Assembly: GCF_000174415.1 (NCBI RefSeq)
Contig: NZ_ACJM01000017.1
Coordinates: 1-53,489 of the forward strand
DNA from: Dethiobacter alkaliphilus AHT 1
GTDB lineage: Bacteria > Bacillota > Dethiobacteria > Dethiobacterales > Dethiobacteraceae
Length of the DNA: 53,489 nt
Direction of reading: 5' to 3'
This document shows, in pieces, positions 41,192 through 52,163 of the stretch (positions are counted from its first letter, which is position 1; the number at the start of each line of letters is the position of its first letter). The translations under genes and the position numbers were made by a program. The notes below the pieces were generated by a model, which was given only the letters and a program-made list of their open reading frames with translations, did no database searches and had not been told where the DNA came from.

Positions 41192-42898
41192 TTAGAACCC
41201 CGACGGACGACTTTTCTCTTCCTCAACCAGCATGCGGCGTAGTGTTTTGCCCACCATGTTTTTGGGCAACTCCCGGCGAAAATCAAGGAGCCGGGGAATC
41301 TTATAAGCCGCCAGCCGTTCCTTGCAATGGGACAGAATATCTGCCTTGGTCAGGTTCGCGTTTTCTTTCAGTACAATGTAAGCCTTCAGTGTTTCGCCAC
41401 GGTAGCGGTCGGGGATGCCCACCACCGCCACATCTTCCACTTCAGGCATTTCCAGAATCACTTCTTCAATGTCCTGCGGGTAAATATTATATCCCCCGGA
41501 AATAATCATATCTTTTTTCCGGTCCACAATAAAAGTATATCCTGATTTATCAAGACGTGCAATATCACCGGTATATAACCAGCCGTCCCGCAGCGTCTCT
41601 TCTGTTTCTTCCGGCTTGTTCCAGTACCCTTTCATCACCTGGGGGCCCCGGATAATCAACTCTCCGGCCACACCCACCGGCATCTCTTTTGTTCCATACT
41701 CCAAATCCACAATTTTACACTCCGTATCCGGCATGGGAACTCCCACACTGCCCGGTTTACGCTCCTTGGTCAACGGGTTACAATGTGTAACCGGCGAGGC
41801 CTCGGTAAGGCCGTATCCCTCCACCAACATGCCGCCTGTAATCTCTTCAAACGCATAGGCTACATCGGGGGAAAGTGCCGCCGCACCACTTACGCTGACG
41901 CGCACCGAAGACAAATCGCGAAACGGTGTATCTTTATGCGAATTAATGGCCACATACATGGCCGGTGCGCCGGGGAAAATGGAGACCCTGTAGCGCTCTA
42001 TGTCTTTTAGGGCATGTTCGGTATAAAACCGGGGATGCAGCACCATGGTGGCCCCCATCTCCAGAGCCACGTTCATCACACAGGTCATACCGTAAACATG
42101 AAAGAAAGGCAGCGCAGCTAAAAAGACTTCCTTTCCCTCTTCGCACCCCACAAACCATTCTTTAATCTGCAGCGCATTGGCTACCAGATTGAAGTGGGTC
42201 AGCATGGCCGCCTTCAGTGTTCCTGTGGTTCCGCCGGTATACTGCAGGACTGCCAAATCGTTTTGCGGATCTATTTCTGCCCGGGGAGCTTTTGGGGCGG
42301 ACTTTTCCAGCAGATCAGAGAAATTAAGCACGCCCGCTTCCGGCTCCACAGTAAGGGACAAGCCTTTGCGGTACTGTCGGTAGCGGTAATTAAATGAGGC
42401 AATATAGGGCATAAAATCCTGCAGCCCGGTATAGATGGCATTCTCAATACCCGCTTCCTCACGGACCGACCGGATCAATGGATGGCGGGTGTCAAGATAA
42501 ATAATGGTCTTACAGCCCACCTCCGTCAACTGCGGCACCAACTCACGGCCCACATTGACCGGATTAATGGGAACCACCACCGCACCCAAATGCAATACGG
42601 CAAAATAGCTAATTATGGTTTGCGGGCAGTTGGGCAGCATCACTGCTACCCGGTCACCTTTTTTAATGCCCAGTTCAGCCAGTGCTGCGGCAAAGCGCTC
42701 CACAGCATCAGCCAGTTCGGCATAAGTCATTTTTTTGCCAAAAAATATTGTGGCCGTTTGATTAGGCCATTGGGAGACGGCGCGCTCCAAAAAAACAGAC
42801 AACGACTGCTCAGGATACTGCAAATTAGCCCTCACATCAGAAGGGTACGACTTCAGCCAGGAAAACGGTTTTGCCTCACGCAACTGCCTCACCCCCAA
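41192..42898 (-). CDS. long-chain fatty-acid-CoA ligase (AMP-forming acyl-CoA synthetase)
   Basis: The 568-aa adenylate-forming enzyme has P-loop YTGGTTGTLKAAMLTH, the A5 block VEGYGLTEASPVTHCNPL, A7/A8 YTGDIARLD and RKKDMIISGGYNIYP, and the A10 lysine in PKNMVGKTLRR. It activates a carboxylic acid to acyl-AMP then acyl-CoA. The chain length preference cannot be told. The start is uncertain (TTG at 42898, or a GTG two codons on). It sits between a DUF169 gene and an MFS transporter on one strand. Confidence 0.92.
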   Translation of the reverse strand: MGVRQLREAKPFSWLKSYPSDVRANLQYPEQSLSVFLERAVSQWPNQTATIFFGKKMTYAELADAVERFAAALAELGIKKGDRVAVMLPNCPQTIISYFAVLHLGAVVVPINPVNVGRELVPQLTEVGCKTIIYLDTRHPLIRSVREEAGIENAIYTGLQDFMPYIASFNYRYRQYRKGLSLTVEPEAGVLNFSDLLEKSAPKAPRAEIDPQNDLAVLQYTGGTTGTLKAAMLTHFNLVANALQIKEWFVGCEEGKEVFLAALPFFHVYGMTCVMNVALEMGATMVLHPRFYTEHALKDIERYRVSIFPGAPAMYVAINSHKDTPFRDLSSVRVSVSGAAALSPDVAYAFEEITGGMLVEGYGLTEASPVTHCNPLTKERKPGSVGVPMPDTECKIVDLEYGTKEMPVGVAGELIIRGPQVMKGYWNKPEETEETLRDGWLYTGDIARLDKSGYTFIVDRKKDMIISGGYNIYPQDIEEVILEMPEVEDVAVVGIPDRYRGETLKAYIVLKENANLTKADILSHCKERLAAYKIPRLLDFRRELPKNMVGKTLRRMLVEEEKSRPSGF

Positions 42899-42965
42899 GC
42901 AAATTCATTACCATTGTATTCGCCCTGAAACTGAAATATCCTGCGCACAGCGGACGTAGAGCGCT

Positions 42966-43748
42966 TTAATCTTCGATGCCAAACTGTTTTGCCACCTCAT
43001 AATACTTTTCCGGATACATGGGCTCGGCACGCATACCCATAAACGGCGTGGGAATCCGGGCAATGCCGCTTTTATGGGTTGTTTCCACCCCAAAAGCAAC
43101 CTCGTCCAGCTTGCAGGCCGGAATGGCAAAGACCAACTCGTCATCGGCGGTATGGGCAAAAACCCTCTCTCCGCCACCGGGTATAATTACTTTGCATTCC
43201 TGGGTTTGATAAGGCACCACGATTTCGCTGCCGCAGGCGCCCCGGCCGGTAAAGCTGGAGTCAATTTTTCCACCATTGCGGTAGAGCGCTCCCTGAACCA
43301 AACGAATGATTTGCGCAGAATTGCCGTACACCAGCACCACGTCGGCGGCAAAATCAGCCTTGGCAAGGGGTGCGGCCACAATTCCTTTCACCGAATCAAG
43401 GGGCAGGCGGGGGGTCATTTCCTGGGTCTTTTTGCCCGCCTCCGCAGTTTCTGCATAATAAGGATAGACGATTTCCCCTTCTTTTACCGCTTCCGGCTCT
43501 TCCTCATAGCCAAATATCATCATGGCCACTATACAGGAATGGTCTTCCCGCCTAAAACCTACTTTCCAGCCCACACGACGGGCCATGGAAATTCCCTGAC
43601 ACAGCGCCCAACGTCCGGCCACATCTTTGGGGAAGCGGGTTTTTGCCGGAAAATCCTCTCCTTCTTTTATTAACTTCACAGCCACCGGATATGTCAGCGG
43701 ACGAATATAATCTTCAACCACCTGTAGGAACTTGTTTTGACAAAGCAT
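42966..43748 (-). CDS. DUF169 family protein, 260 aa
   Basis: The protein shows the DUF169 pattern: YPVAVKLIKEGEDFP near the N-terminus, RWALCQGISMARR with a conserved cysteine, EVVPYQTQECKVIIPGGGERVFA, and the final ELVFAIPACKLDEV...GIARIPTP block. The family is found mainly in anaerobes and has no known activity; conserved cysteines hint at a redox or metal role. The start at 43748 (MLCQNKF) follows AAGGAGTGG. It lies upstream of the acyl-CoA ligase. Confidence 0.87.
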   Translation of the reverse strand: MLCQNKFLQVVEDYIRPLTYPVAVKLIKEGEDFPAKTRFPKDVAGRWALCQGISMARRVGWKVGFRREDHSCIVAMMIFGYEEEPEAVKEGEIVYPYYAETAEAGKKTQEMTPRLPLDSVKGIVAAPLAKADFAADVVLVYGNSAQIIRLVQGALYRNGGKIDSSFTGRGACGSEIVVPYQTQECKVIIPGGGERVFAHTADDELVFAIPACKLDEVAFGVETTHKSGIARIPTPFMGMRAEPMYPEKYYEVAKQFGIED

Positions 43749-43890
43749 ATCTACCACTCCTTCTATGTATTTTTGCTTCAAAGATTATTTCTGTTTTGAG
43801 AGGCAAATTCCCTGCACGTTGTCGAAATATTGGGACTATTTTGCGCACAGCACCAGCTATCGTGCCGCTTCCAACAAAAGCGATAACACT

Positions 43891-45363
<1,473 letters not shown>

Positions 45364-45364
<1 letters not shown>

Positions 45365-46104
45365 CAGGCTTTCCTCCCCAGGGGCCAGATGCGGATGGCC
45401 ACAAAGGCGCCCACCGCACCAATCAGGCTGACGGCCTGCCCCAGTGTGAGAAAACCGGCGTAGGCGCTGACTTCACGGAAATGCTCCACCACAAAACGAT
45501 AAATACTGTAGTATAGGATAAATTCCAAAAACAACTGGCCGTCAAAACGGGTTTTATTTCTCCGCCACATTAACACTGCAAAAATCAACATGGAAGCCAA
45601 AAAAGCATAGAGCTGAGTGGGATGGCGCAGGGCATCATCCACATAAGAGGCGGGAAGAGCCCAGGCAACATCGCTGCGCCGGCCAAAACAGCAGCCGTTT
45701 AACAGGCAGCCGATGCGCACTATGCCATAGCCCAGCATCAAAAACGGCGCCACCAGGTCCGCCACTTTACCCGGCGGCATGTTATGGCGCCGGGAATACC
45801 AAATACCTACGGCGATTCCGGCAATAAGACCGCCGTGAAAAGAAAGCCCGCCGCTGCGGACATGAAACACCGTAATGGGATCCGCCAGATATCTGGGCAG
45901 CTCCAGCAATATATAGAGGATGCGGGAGCCCAGAATGGCAGCAATCATTATCCAGATAACCATCTCAAAGAGCCTGTCTTCAGAGAGTCCCGCCCGTTTT
46001 CCTTCCCGGGTCAGTCCCCACACACCCACAGCAAAGGCAATGGCCAGCATGGCTCCATATCCGTAAACACTCAAACCGCCAACCTCAAACAAAATCGGAT
46101 GCAT
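45364..46104 (-). CDS. lgt: prolipoprotein diacylglyceryl transferase
   Basis: The 246-aa membrane enzyme attaches diacylglycerol to the lipobox cysteine of prolipoproteins, the first step of lipoprotein maturation. Seven hydrophobic segments, the HGGLIAG block and the signature GRxxCxxNGCCFGR (here IGCLLNGCCFGRRSD) are visible. It lies directly after lspA, which carries out the second step, so the lipoprotein pathway is clustered here. Confidence 0.96.
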
Positions 46105-46105
46105 A

Positions 46106-46582
46106 TTAAATTCCTTCCTCCCGGGATGTCCTGATTAAGTCAAAAAGAAGCAGGCCAATACCCACCACAATGGCTATATCGGCCACATTAAACACCGGCC
46201 AGACACGAAAATCGAAAAAATCGATCACAAAACCAAAACGCAGCCGGTCTATCAAATTACCAATGGCCCCGGCCAGCTGAAGAGCCAGAGCCACACGCAT
46301 CAGCCGATATTCTGCAGGCAGTTTGCGCAAAAAGCCAATAATTAAAAGTACCACCGCCACCGTAATAATAACAAATAATCCGGTTCGGTGGGCCAAAATA
46401 CCAAAAGCAGCCCCATAATTCCGCACATATGTAATATGAAACACATTGGGAATTACGGGGACACTTTCGGTCAGGTTCATAGAATTAATCACCAAATACT
46501 TTGTTAGCTGGTCCAGAAAAACCATTACTGCAGTAATTATAAATATTGTCAAATTTAGCACCCCAACTGTTGCATATTTCAC
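46106..46582 (-). CDS. lspA: lipoprotein signal peptidase (signal peptidase II)
   Basis: The 158-aa membrane aspartyl protease cleaves signal peptides ahead of the lipidated cysteine. Four hydrophobic segments are visible, with DQLTKYLV, NYGAAFGI, and the catalytic blocks GAIGNLIDR and FNVADIAIV, each with one active aspartate. The start may be at the first or a later methionine; no clear binding site stands out. It lies 1 bp upstream of lgt, convincingly one operon. Confidence 0.96.
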   Translation of the reverse strand: MKYATVGVLNLTIFIITAVMVFLDQLTKYLVINSMNLTESVPVIPNVFHITYVRNYGAAFGILAHRTGLFVIITVAVVLLIIGFLRKLPAEYRLMRVALALQLAGAIGNLIDRLRFGFVIDFFDFRVWPVFNVADIAIVVGIGLLLFDLIRTSREEGI

Positions 46583-46614
46583 TTTATTTTACCACAGGGG
46601 TGCTGTGGGCACAA

Positions 46615-47226
46615 CTAATCTGGCAGCTGCTCCTCAAATTCATCGTTGGAGATACGGTCCGTATCCTCCACCGCTCCGATGGTTTCATCATTTTCATCCG
46701 CCGTCTCTTCATAAAAAACATGATTCAACTTATTATACTGCGCCACATCCTGCCAGGCATCCTCGCCGTCATAGCCGGTATAATCCTTATCCCCCATATA
46801 GGAGCGGGCAAAGGGCGAATTAAGGTTCAACTCTTCCACCGGCCGGGGATAATCATGGGGAACACCTTCCGACTTCTTTTTACATTGCACGCAAAACTCC
46901 GCATACGGCAACGCATCCAGCCTCTCTTCCGGAATGGGCTTGCCGCAGTTCTCACACATTCCATAGATATCGTTATCCAACTTTTCCAAAGCTTCCTCTA
47001 CTTTATCCAGTACCATTTGATTTTTTTCATGCAGGGAAATATCCTTGGCCCGTTCATAATTTTCGCTCCCCACATCGGCGGGGTGATTGTCAATTACCGA
47101 CAGCTCCTGGGTAGCATCACGCAGTCCTTCGTGTTCCTGCATCCCTTCGGTAAACTCGGTCTGCTCCAGCAAATCCTTTTTCAACTGTTCCAACTGCAGC
47201 CTGTGACGGATTAAATTCTTGTCCAT
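46615..47226 (-). CDS. TraR/DksA-type zinc finger protein, YteA family
   Basis: The 203-aa protein has an N-terminal coiled coil and a C4 zinc finger (CENCGKPIPEERLDALPYAEFCVQCK). The long acidic tail contains the YteA-type blocks RPVEELNLNSPFARSYMGD and YDGEDAWQDVAQYN. DksA-type proteins bind RNA polymerase; YteA members are linked to sporulation in Bacillus with no defined role. It lies between lspA and a DUF5665 gene. Confidence 0.9.
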   Translation of the reverse strand: MDKNLIRHRLQLEQLKKDLLEQTEFTEGMQEHEGLRDATQELSVIDNHPADVGSENYERAKDISLHEKNQMVLDKVEEALEKLDNDIYGMCENCGKPIPEERLDALPYAEFCVQCKKKSEGVPHDYPRPVEELNLNSPFARSYMGDKDYTGYDGEDAWQDVAQYNKLNHVFYEETADENDETIGAVEDTDRISNDEFEEQLPD

Positions 47227-47240
47227 ATTCGTCCCCTTCT

Positions 47241-47543
47241 CTACAATTGATTTTGTACAATCTTTACGATTTCTGCAATGTAATCACCGATAATGGGCAA
47301 ATTCAAAACAACCATACGCTGCATGACAAAAATGATGACGGCGGCAACAACGGTGGCGCCCAAAGCCGCACCCACACCGCGGCCCACGCCACCCAGAAAG
47401 TTCACCCAGAAAAAACGGCGCGGGTTATTTAAAAGCAGCATGTATTCCGCGATATTAAACTTGTCGATCTCCTGCAGCATCCGGCTTACACGCTGATTTA
47501 AACGATTCAGCAGGAATTCGTCATGGCGCGATGGTCCATCCAT
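47241..47543 (-). CDS. DUF5665 family membrane protein, 100 aa
   Basis: This small protein has an amphipathic N-terminus, the RRFFWVNFLGGVGRGVGAALGAT glycine motif and one or two hydrophobic segments (AALGATVVAAVIIFVMQ). DUF5665 proteins are found next to ileS/lspA in Clostridia and have unknown function. A strong site lies before the start (AAGGAGG in the complement at 47549-47555). Confidence 0.85.
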   Translation of the reverse strand: MDGPSRHDEFLLNRLNQRVSRMLQEIDKFNIAEYMLLLNNPRRFFWVNFLGGVGRGVGAALGATVVAAVIIFVMQRMVVLNLPIIGDYIAEIVKIVQNQL

Positions 47544-47627
47544 TTTATCGCCTCCTTCTCCTTAAATTCTCCAATCCGGCAAATAAAATTACAAGCAAAG
47601 CGTTATGATTTCCGGCACAGTAAAAAC

Positions 47628-47661
47628 GAAACCAGCCTGAAGAAATCTCCGGGCTGGTTTC
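47628..47661 (-). terminator. intrinsic terminator after ileS
   Basis: The stem GAAACCAGCC/GGCTGGTTTC has a 14-nt loop. The minus strand continues GTTTTTACTG. Confidence 0.85.
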
Positions 47662-47677
47662 GGTAAAATATTGTTTT

Positions 47678-50425
47678 TTAGAGGACACCGCTGCAGCGGG
47701 GGCAGAGGGTGGGATGCTCCGCGCTATCCCCAACGCCTGGATGAATCATCCAGCAGCGTTCACATTTCTCACCTGCTGCGGTACTTACTTTAACGTCCAG
47801 GCCCTTATTTCCGGTGGGCTCGTGGAGAGTGCAGGCGGAGACGATGAAAATCTCCGGCAGGCGGTCTTTAAACGGCGCCAAAGCCGCAAAAGCTTCTTCA
47901 TCGGGATAAAGATCCAGGGCCGCACTTAAGGAAGCTCCGATGAGCTTTTCCTTGCGGGCCTCTTCCAGGCGCCGGGTTACCACATCGCGGTAGTCCAAAA
48001 GCTTCTGCCAGCGGTTGGCCAGTTCTTCGTCTTTGTACTCCGGACGGCTTTGCGGCCAGTTGGAAAGCTGAACCGATTCTTCTTTTTCTCCCGGCAGATA
48101 GCCCCACACTTCCTCGGAAGTAAACGTAAGGACCGGAGCAATAAGCTTGGTGAGGGTAACCAGAATTTCATGCATCACCGTCTGAGCAGAGCGGCGTCCC
48201 GGTGAGGCGGCCGGCGAGGTATAAAGACGATCCTTTAGCACATCCATATAGAAATTGGACATTTCAATGACACAGAAGTTATGGATGGCATGAAAAACCA
48301 CGTGGAATTCAAAATCATCATAGGCGCCGCTGACCCGCTCCACCAGCACCTGCAAACGGTGCAGGGCATAGCGGTCCAACTCATCTAAAGCATCGTAGCT
48401 TAGCGCATGGGCCTGGGGGTTAAAATCATGGCAGTTACCCAGCATATAACGAATAGTGTTGCGGATTTTCCTATATACTTCCGCCAACTGTTTTAGGATG
48501 TCCTGGGAAACCCGCACATCACTTCTAAAGTCGGTGGAGGACACCCACAGACGCAGGATATCGGCACCGTACTGCTTGATGATGTGCTCCGGCGCCACCA
48601 CGTTGCCCAGGGATTTGGACATTTTTTTCCCTTCACCGTCCACCACCCAGCCGTGGGTCAGGGTGGACTTATAGGGGGCGCGGTCTCTGGTGGCCACCGA
48701 AGTCAGAAGCGAGGACTGGAACCAGCCGCGGTATTGGTCCGAGCCTTCCAGATACAAATCCGCCGGCGAGGTCAAATCCGGGTTTGTTTCCAGCACCGCT
48801 ACGTGGGTGGAGCCGGAATCGAACCAGACATCCATGATGTCACTTTCTTTGCGGAACTCATTGTGGCCACAGCCACAGGTTGTGCCGGCGGGAAGAATTT
48901 CGTTTGCTTCCCGGGCAAACCAGGCATCGGAGCCTTCTTTGGCAAAAAGTTCCGAAACCGCTTTGATGGTTTCTTTATTAATTAATTCTTTATTACATGA
49001 AGTGCAGTAGAAGATGGGAATAGGTACACCCCAGACACGCTGGCGGGAAATGCACCAGTCGTGGCGGTCCACAATCATGTTATGAATCCGTTCTTCTCCC
49101 CAGGCAGGGATCCACTTTACGTCTTTGATGGCCTCCAGCGCTTGTTTTCTGAAACCTTCCACCGAAGCAAACCATTGTTCCGTGGCCCGGAAAAGGACCG
49201 GCTCTTTACAGCGCCAACAGTGGGGGTAGGGGTGCTTTAAGAAGGAGAGGGAAAGCAGTGCACCTTCTTCTTCCAACGCCTGGGATACCCTTTTGTTACC
49301 TTCGTTATAATGCAGTCCGGCAAAAGGTCCTGCCTCCTGGGTGAAACGGCCGGCATGATCCATGGGTGCAAAGATATCCAGGCCGTAGCGCAGCCCCACT
49401 TCATAGTCCTCCTGGCCGTGGCCGGGGGCGGTATGGACACAGCCTGTACCGGCCTCCAGAGTCACATGCTCTCCCAGCACAACCACAGACTCCCGGTCAT
49501 AGAGCGGATGCTTGCAAACAATACCTTCCAGCTCTTTTCCTTTATATTTGGCCACAACTTCATAGCCTGTGATCTCAAAGGTTTCCATCACATCGCCAAA
49601 GAGCTCTTCGGCCAGAATCAAGTCCCCGTGCTTTGGTGTGCGAACCCGCACATAGGTGAAGTCGGGGTGAAGGCTGATGGCCAGGTTGGCGGGAATGGTC
49701 CACGGTGTGGTGGTCCAAATCACAAACCAGACATTCTCCGGGTCGGCAATTTTTCCCTTGGCATCGGTCACATTGAAGCGAACGTAGATTGACGGCGATT
49801 TATGTTCCGCATATTCAATCTCTGCCTCCGCCAGTGCCGTTTCACACTGGGGGCACCAATGAACAGGTTTTAAACCTTTGTAGATGTAGCCTTTATTGGC
49901 CATTTCGCCGAAAACTTCAATCTGCCTGGCCTCAAATTCGGGCTTTAAGGTAACGTAAGGGTTATCCCAGTCACCGCGTACGCCAAGGCGCTTAAACTGC
50001 TCACGCTGTATATCAAGAAAGCGCAGAGCATAATCGCGGCAGTGGCGGCGAAACTCCAGCGGGGTTACTTCGTTGCGTTTTACTTTACCCTTCTTGACCA
50101 CCTGATGCTCGATGGGCAGTCCATGGGTATCCCAACCGGGTACGTAGGGAGAATCAAAACCGCTCATGGACTTATGCTTGACAATGATATCTTTTAACAC
50201 CTTGTTTAAAGCATGCCCCATATGGATATCGCCGTTGGCATAGGGGGGGCCGTCATGCAGCACATACTTTTCCTTACCCTGCCTGCTGTTTCTCACCTTC
50301 TGGTAAATATCCGTTTTTTCCCACTGCTCTAAAAACTCCGGTTCACGTTTGGGCAAACCGGCCCGCATGGGGAAATCTGTTTTAGGCAGATTCAGCGTTT
50401 TGCCATAGTCTTTTTCTTCCATCAT
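47678..50425 (-). CDS. ileS: isoleucyl-tRNA synthetase
   Basis: The 915-aa class I synthetase charges tRNA-Ile and edits Val. It shows the HIGH-type motif NGDIHMGHALNK, the CP1 editing domain (WTTTPWTIPANLAIS) and KMSKS (GKKMSKSLGN). The anticodon-binding domain and a C-terminal zinc site (CERCWMIHPG ... CPRCSG) follow. The class with the C-terminal zinc is the usual bacterial, mupirocin-sensitive type. It is controlled by the T-box leader upstream. Confidence 0.98.
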   Translation of the reverse strand: MMEEKDYGKTLNLPKTDFPMRAGLPKREPEFLEQWEKTDIYQKVRNSRQGKEKYVLHDGPPYANGDIHMGHALNKVLKDIIVKHKSMSGFDSPYVPGWDTHGLPIEHQVVKKGKVKRNEVTPLEFRRHCRDYALRFLDIQREQFKRLGVRGDWDNPYVTLKPEFEARQIEVFGEMANKGYIYKGLKPVHWCPQCETALAEAEIEYAEHKSPSIYVRFNVTDAKGKIADPENVWFVIWTTTPWTIPANLAISLHPDFTYVRVRTPKHGDLILAEELFGDVMETFEITGYEVVAKYKGKELEGIVCKHPLYDRESVVVLGEHVTLEAGTGCVHTAPGHGQEDYEVGLRYGLDIFAPMDHAGRFTQEAGPFAGLHYNEGNKRVSQALEEEGALLSLSFLKHPYPHCWRCKEPVLFRATEQWFASVEGFRKQALEAIKDVKWIPAWGEERIHNMIVDRHDWCISRQRVWGVPIPIFYCTSCNKELINKETIKAVSELFAKEGSDAWFAREANEILPAGTTCGCGHNEFRKESDIMDVWFDSGSTHVAVLETNPDLTSPADLYLEGSDQYRGWFQSSLLTSVATRDRAPYKSTLTHGWVVDGEGKKMSKSLGNVVAPEHIIKQYGADILRLWVSSTDFRSDVRVSQDILKQLAEVYRKIRNTIRYMLGNCHDFNPQAHALSYDALDELDRYALHRLQVLVERVSGAYDDFEFHVVFHAIHNFCVIEMSNFYMDVLKDRLYTSPAASPGRRSAQTVMHEILVTLTKLIAPVLTFTSEEVWGYLPGEKEESVQLSNWPQSRPEYKDEELANRWQKLLDYRDVVTRRLEEARKEKLIGASLSAALDLYPDEEAFAALAPFKDRLPEIFIVSACTLHEPTGNKGLDVKVSTAAGEKCERCWMIHPGVGDSAEHPTLCPRCSGVL

Positions 50426-50446
50426 CCGACCTCCAAATAGTATTTA

Positions 50447-50700
50447 AGAAAAATAAAAACCCGTCCTGCATGAGGACGGGAGTTTTTCCCGCGGTACCAC
50501 CCCGCTAACCGCAACATAAAACGCTGCGGTCACTTCAGTTGATAACGGCCAAAGCCGGCGCCGGCTACTTAATTCACCTGCAACTCCCGGGTGATTTTCG
50601 GCAAAGGGGTGTATCGGGCTTGCACCATCCCCGACTCGCTTACACACCGGACTTTACATACTCGTCCCGTTCATGGTCTTTATGTTTTGTAATTTTTTGT
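50447..50700 (-). ncRNA. T-box leader (tRNA-Ile sensing) of ileS
   Basis: The minus strand holds the T-box sequence GGGGTGGTACCGCGGG (about 50488-50503). Next is an intrinsic terminator CCCGTCC-TCATGCA-GGACGGG (50460-50480) with TTTTTATTTTT. The specifier codon in Stem I is ATC (50593-50595), in GAAAATCACC, matching Ile. Stem I also shows the GATGGTGCAAGCCCGATAC conserved region. Uncharged tRNA-Ile should promote antitermination and ileS expression. Confidence 0.95.
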
Positions 50701-50728
50701 GTCCTAACTAATCGACATAATTTTCTAC

Positions 50729-50758
50729 AGTATAAACAAAAAGGCCATACGCTGTCAA
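50729..50758 (-). promoter_or_regulatory. sigma-A promoter of the ileS leader
   Basis: On the minus strand, a perfect -35 TTGACA (50753-50758) and -10 TATACT (50729-50734) have an 18-bp spacer. The -35 box lies inside the divIVA terminator hairpin. Confidence 0.82.
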
Positions 50759-50773
50759 GCAGTGCGTACAGCC
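50738..50773 (-). terminator. intrinsic terminator after divIVA
   Basis: On the minus strand GGCTGTACGC pairs with GCGTATGGCC (10 bp with two G-T pairs) around an 11-nt loop, followed by TTTTTG. Confidence 0.8.
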
Positions 50774-50791
50774 CGCATTAAATGCAATTTT

Positions 50792-51283
50792 CTAAGCGCC
50801 TCGCCTGGCCTCTTCTTCGGACTGTTCATCCAGGGTGATCCAGTCTTCCATCTCCAGTGCGGCCAGTTGGGCCTCCACCAAAGAACGGAAACGCATTTTG
50901 TAAATTTGCGCCTGCTTATAGACCTCGTCTTGGTCGGCAAGAATCCGGCTTGCCTTATAACGGGCCTCGTCCAGCATCCGGTTGGCATCTTTTTCCGCTT
51001 CCCGGCGAATCAGGTCCGCCTCTTTGGAAGCGTTACGCTTTACCTCTTCCGCCGTTTCCTGAGCAACCACGATGGCGTTATGCAGGGTTTCCTCCAGCTT
51101 ATGATAATGGCTAAGCTTTTCTTTTAACTGAGACATCTGCTCTTTGGCTGAAATATTTTCCTTAATCAGCTCTTCAAAGTCTTTGGCCACACGCTCCAAA
51201 AACTCATCTACTTCACTGGCGGACAGGCCGCGCATAGACCGGCTAAACTCTTTATTTTGGATATCAATCGGTGTTAATGGCAA
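50792..51283 (-). CDS. divIVA: cell division/septum placement protein DivIVA
   Basis: The 163-aa coiled-coil protein senses curved membrane. The N-terminal lipid-binding part (PLTPIDIQNKEFSRSMRGLS followed by ASEVDEFLERV) is complete, then two coiled coils follow. The start is TTG at 51283 with GGGGGTGA 5 nt upstream; an ORF from 51319 has no site. Order ylmH-divIVA-ileS is conserved in Firmicutes. A terminator follows. Confidence 0.95.
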   Translation of the reverse strand: MPLTPIDIQNKEFSRSMRGLSASEVDEFLERVAKDFEELIKENISAKEQMSQLKEKLSHYHKLEETLHNAIVVAQETAEEVKRNASKEADLIRREAEKDANRMLDEARYKASRILADQDEVYKQAQIYKMRFRSLVEAQLAALEMEDWITLDEQSEEEARRGA

Positions 51284-51351
51284 ATCAGTCACCCCCGCAT
51301 AATTTTCCACTCTAACCATAATTTCGTGCTAATTCCCAAAAAATCCTGCTC

Positions 51352-52137
51352 TTAAATACGTTTTTTCAGCAAAAGCTGAATGCGGCCTTTTTTGCTCTGA
51401 CCGCGCACCTCCGCCACCTCCACCCGGCCCCGGCCCGCCAGGGAGATAATATCTCCCTCTTTAACGGTGGCGCTGGCGCTGGTTACCGATTGCCAGTTCA
51501 ATTTTATCTGTCCGGATTTGACCGCCGGTGACAGCTTGCTGCGGGACATGCCAAAGCCGGCACTGGCCACCGAGTCCAGGCGCAGACTGGCCACCGTGGT
51601 TTTGATCTCTCGCACCCGGGGAGGAGTGGGTGCCAGCTCATCTGCAGTGATTTCCTTTACAGAGACGGAATACTTACCCACCTCACCCCAGTTTGTTAAA
51701 AGAAATGACAGGATTTCCGGGTGTACCACCAGTTGGGCTTTTGACTCACCGATTAACAGAATATCACCAAGTTTTTCACGGCGCAGCCCCAAGCCCAGTA
51801 CCGCACCCAGATAGTCCCGATGTGTCAGGCCGTCGGCCTTATGGGCCTCCACCTCTATAAAAGCCAGCGGCACACTTTCTTTATCGGCCTGGCGCTGTGA
51901 GGGATAAACCAGCAGCCGGGCCCGTTCCGCTTCAGGATAGCCGCCCCAGGTCACTGATTTTACATCCTTAAACAGGTGCAGCACCCGGTCGGCGGTGCGC
52001 TGCTGAAAGGGGTCCAAAAAATCGGTACTCTGGGGCTGAGCAGTTTTTTCCAGTAAAGCAATGCGGTCCAAAACCGCACCGGCGGAAATGCGTTCAATAT
52101 CCTGTTCAAAGCGTTGCAGTATCTTTTCTCGTTCCAT
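51352..52137 (-). CDS. ylmH: YlmH family S4-domain RNA-binding protein
   Basis: The 261-aa protein has the YlmH N-terminal region (FLDPFQQRTADRVLH, AFIEVE, HRDYLGAVLGLGLRREKLGDI) and a C-terminal S4 domain (LRLDSVASAGFGMSRSKLSPAVKSG). Relatives bind rRNA or stalled 50S peptidyl-tRNA; it sits in the division cluster in all Firmicutes. The gene lies between yggT and divIVA. Confidence 0.94.
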   Translation of the reverse strand: MEREKILQRFEQDIERISAGAVLDRIALLEKTAQPQSTDFLDPFQQRTADRVLHLFKDVKSVTWGGYPEAERARLLVYPSQRQADKESVPLAFIEVEAHKADGLTHRDYLGAVLGLGLRREKLGDILLIGESKAQLVVHPEILSFLLTNWGEVGKYSVSVKEITADELAPTPPRVREIKTTVASLRLDSVASAGFGMSRSKLSPAVKSGQIKLNWQSVTSASATVKEGDIISLAGRGRVEVAEVRGQSKKGRIQLLLKKRI

Positions 52138-52163
52138 ATGGCCTCCATTGATGCGATTCTGTT

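Noticed and set aside
43749-43890. PyrR-controlled attenuator near pyrR
   Set aside because: The conserved PyrR RNA-binding sequence and a terminator with T-run are absent; only a weak CGCTT/AAGCG hairpin is seen.
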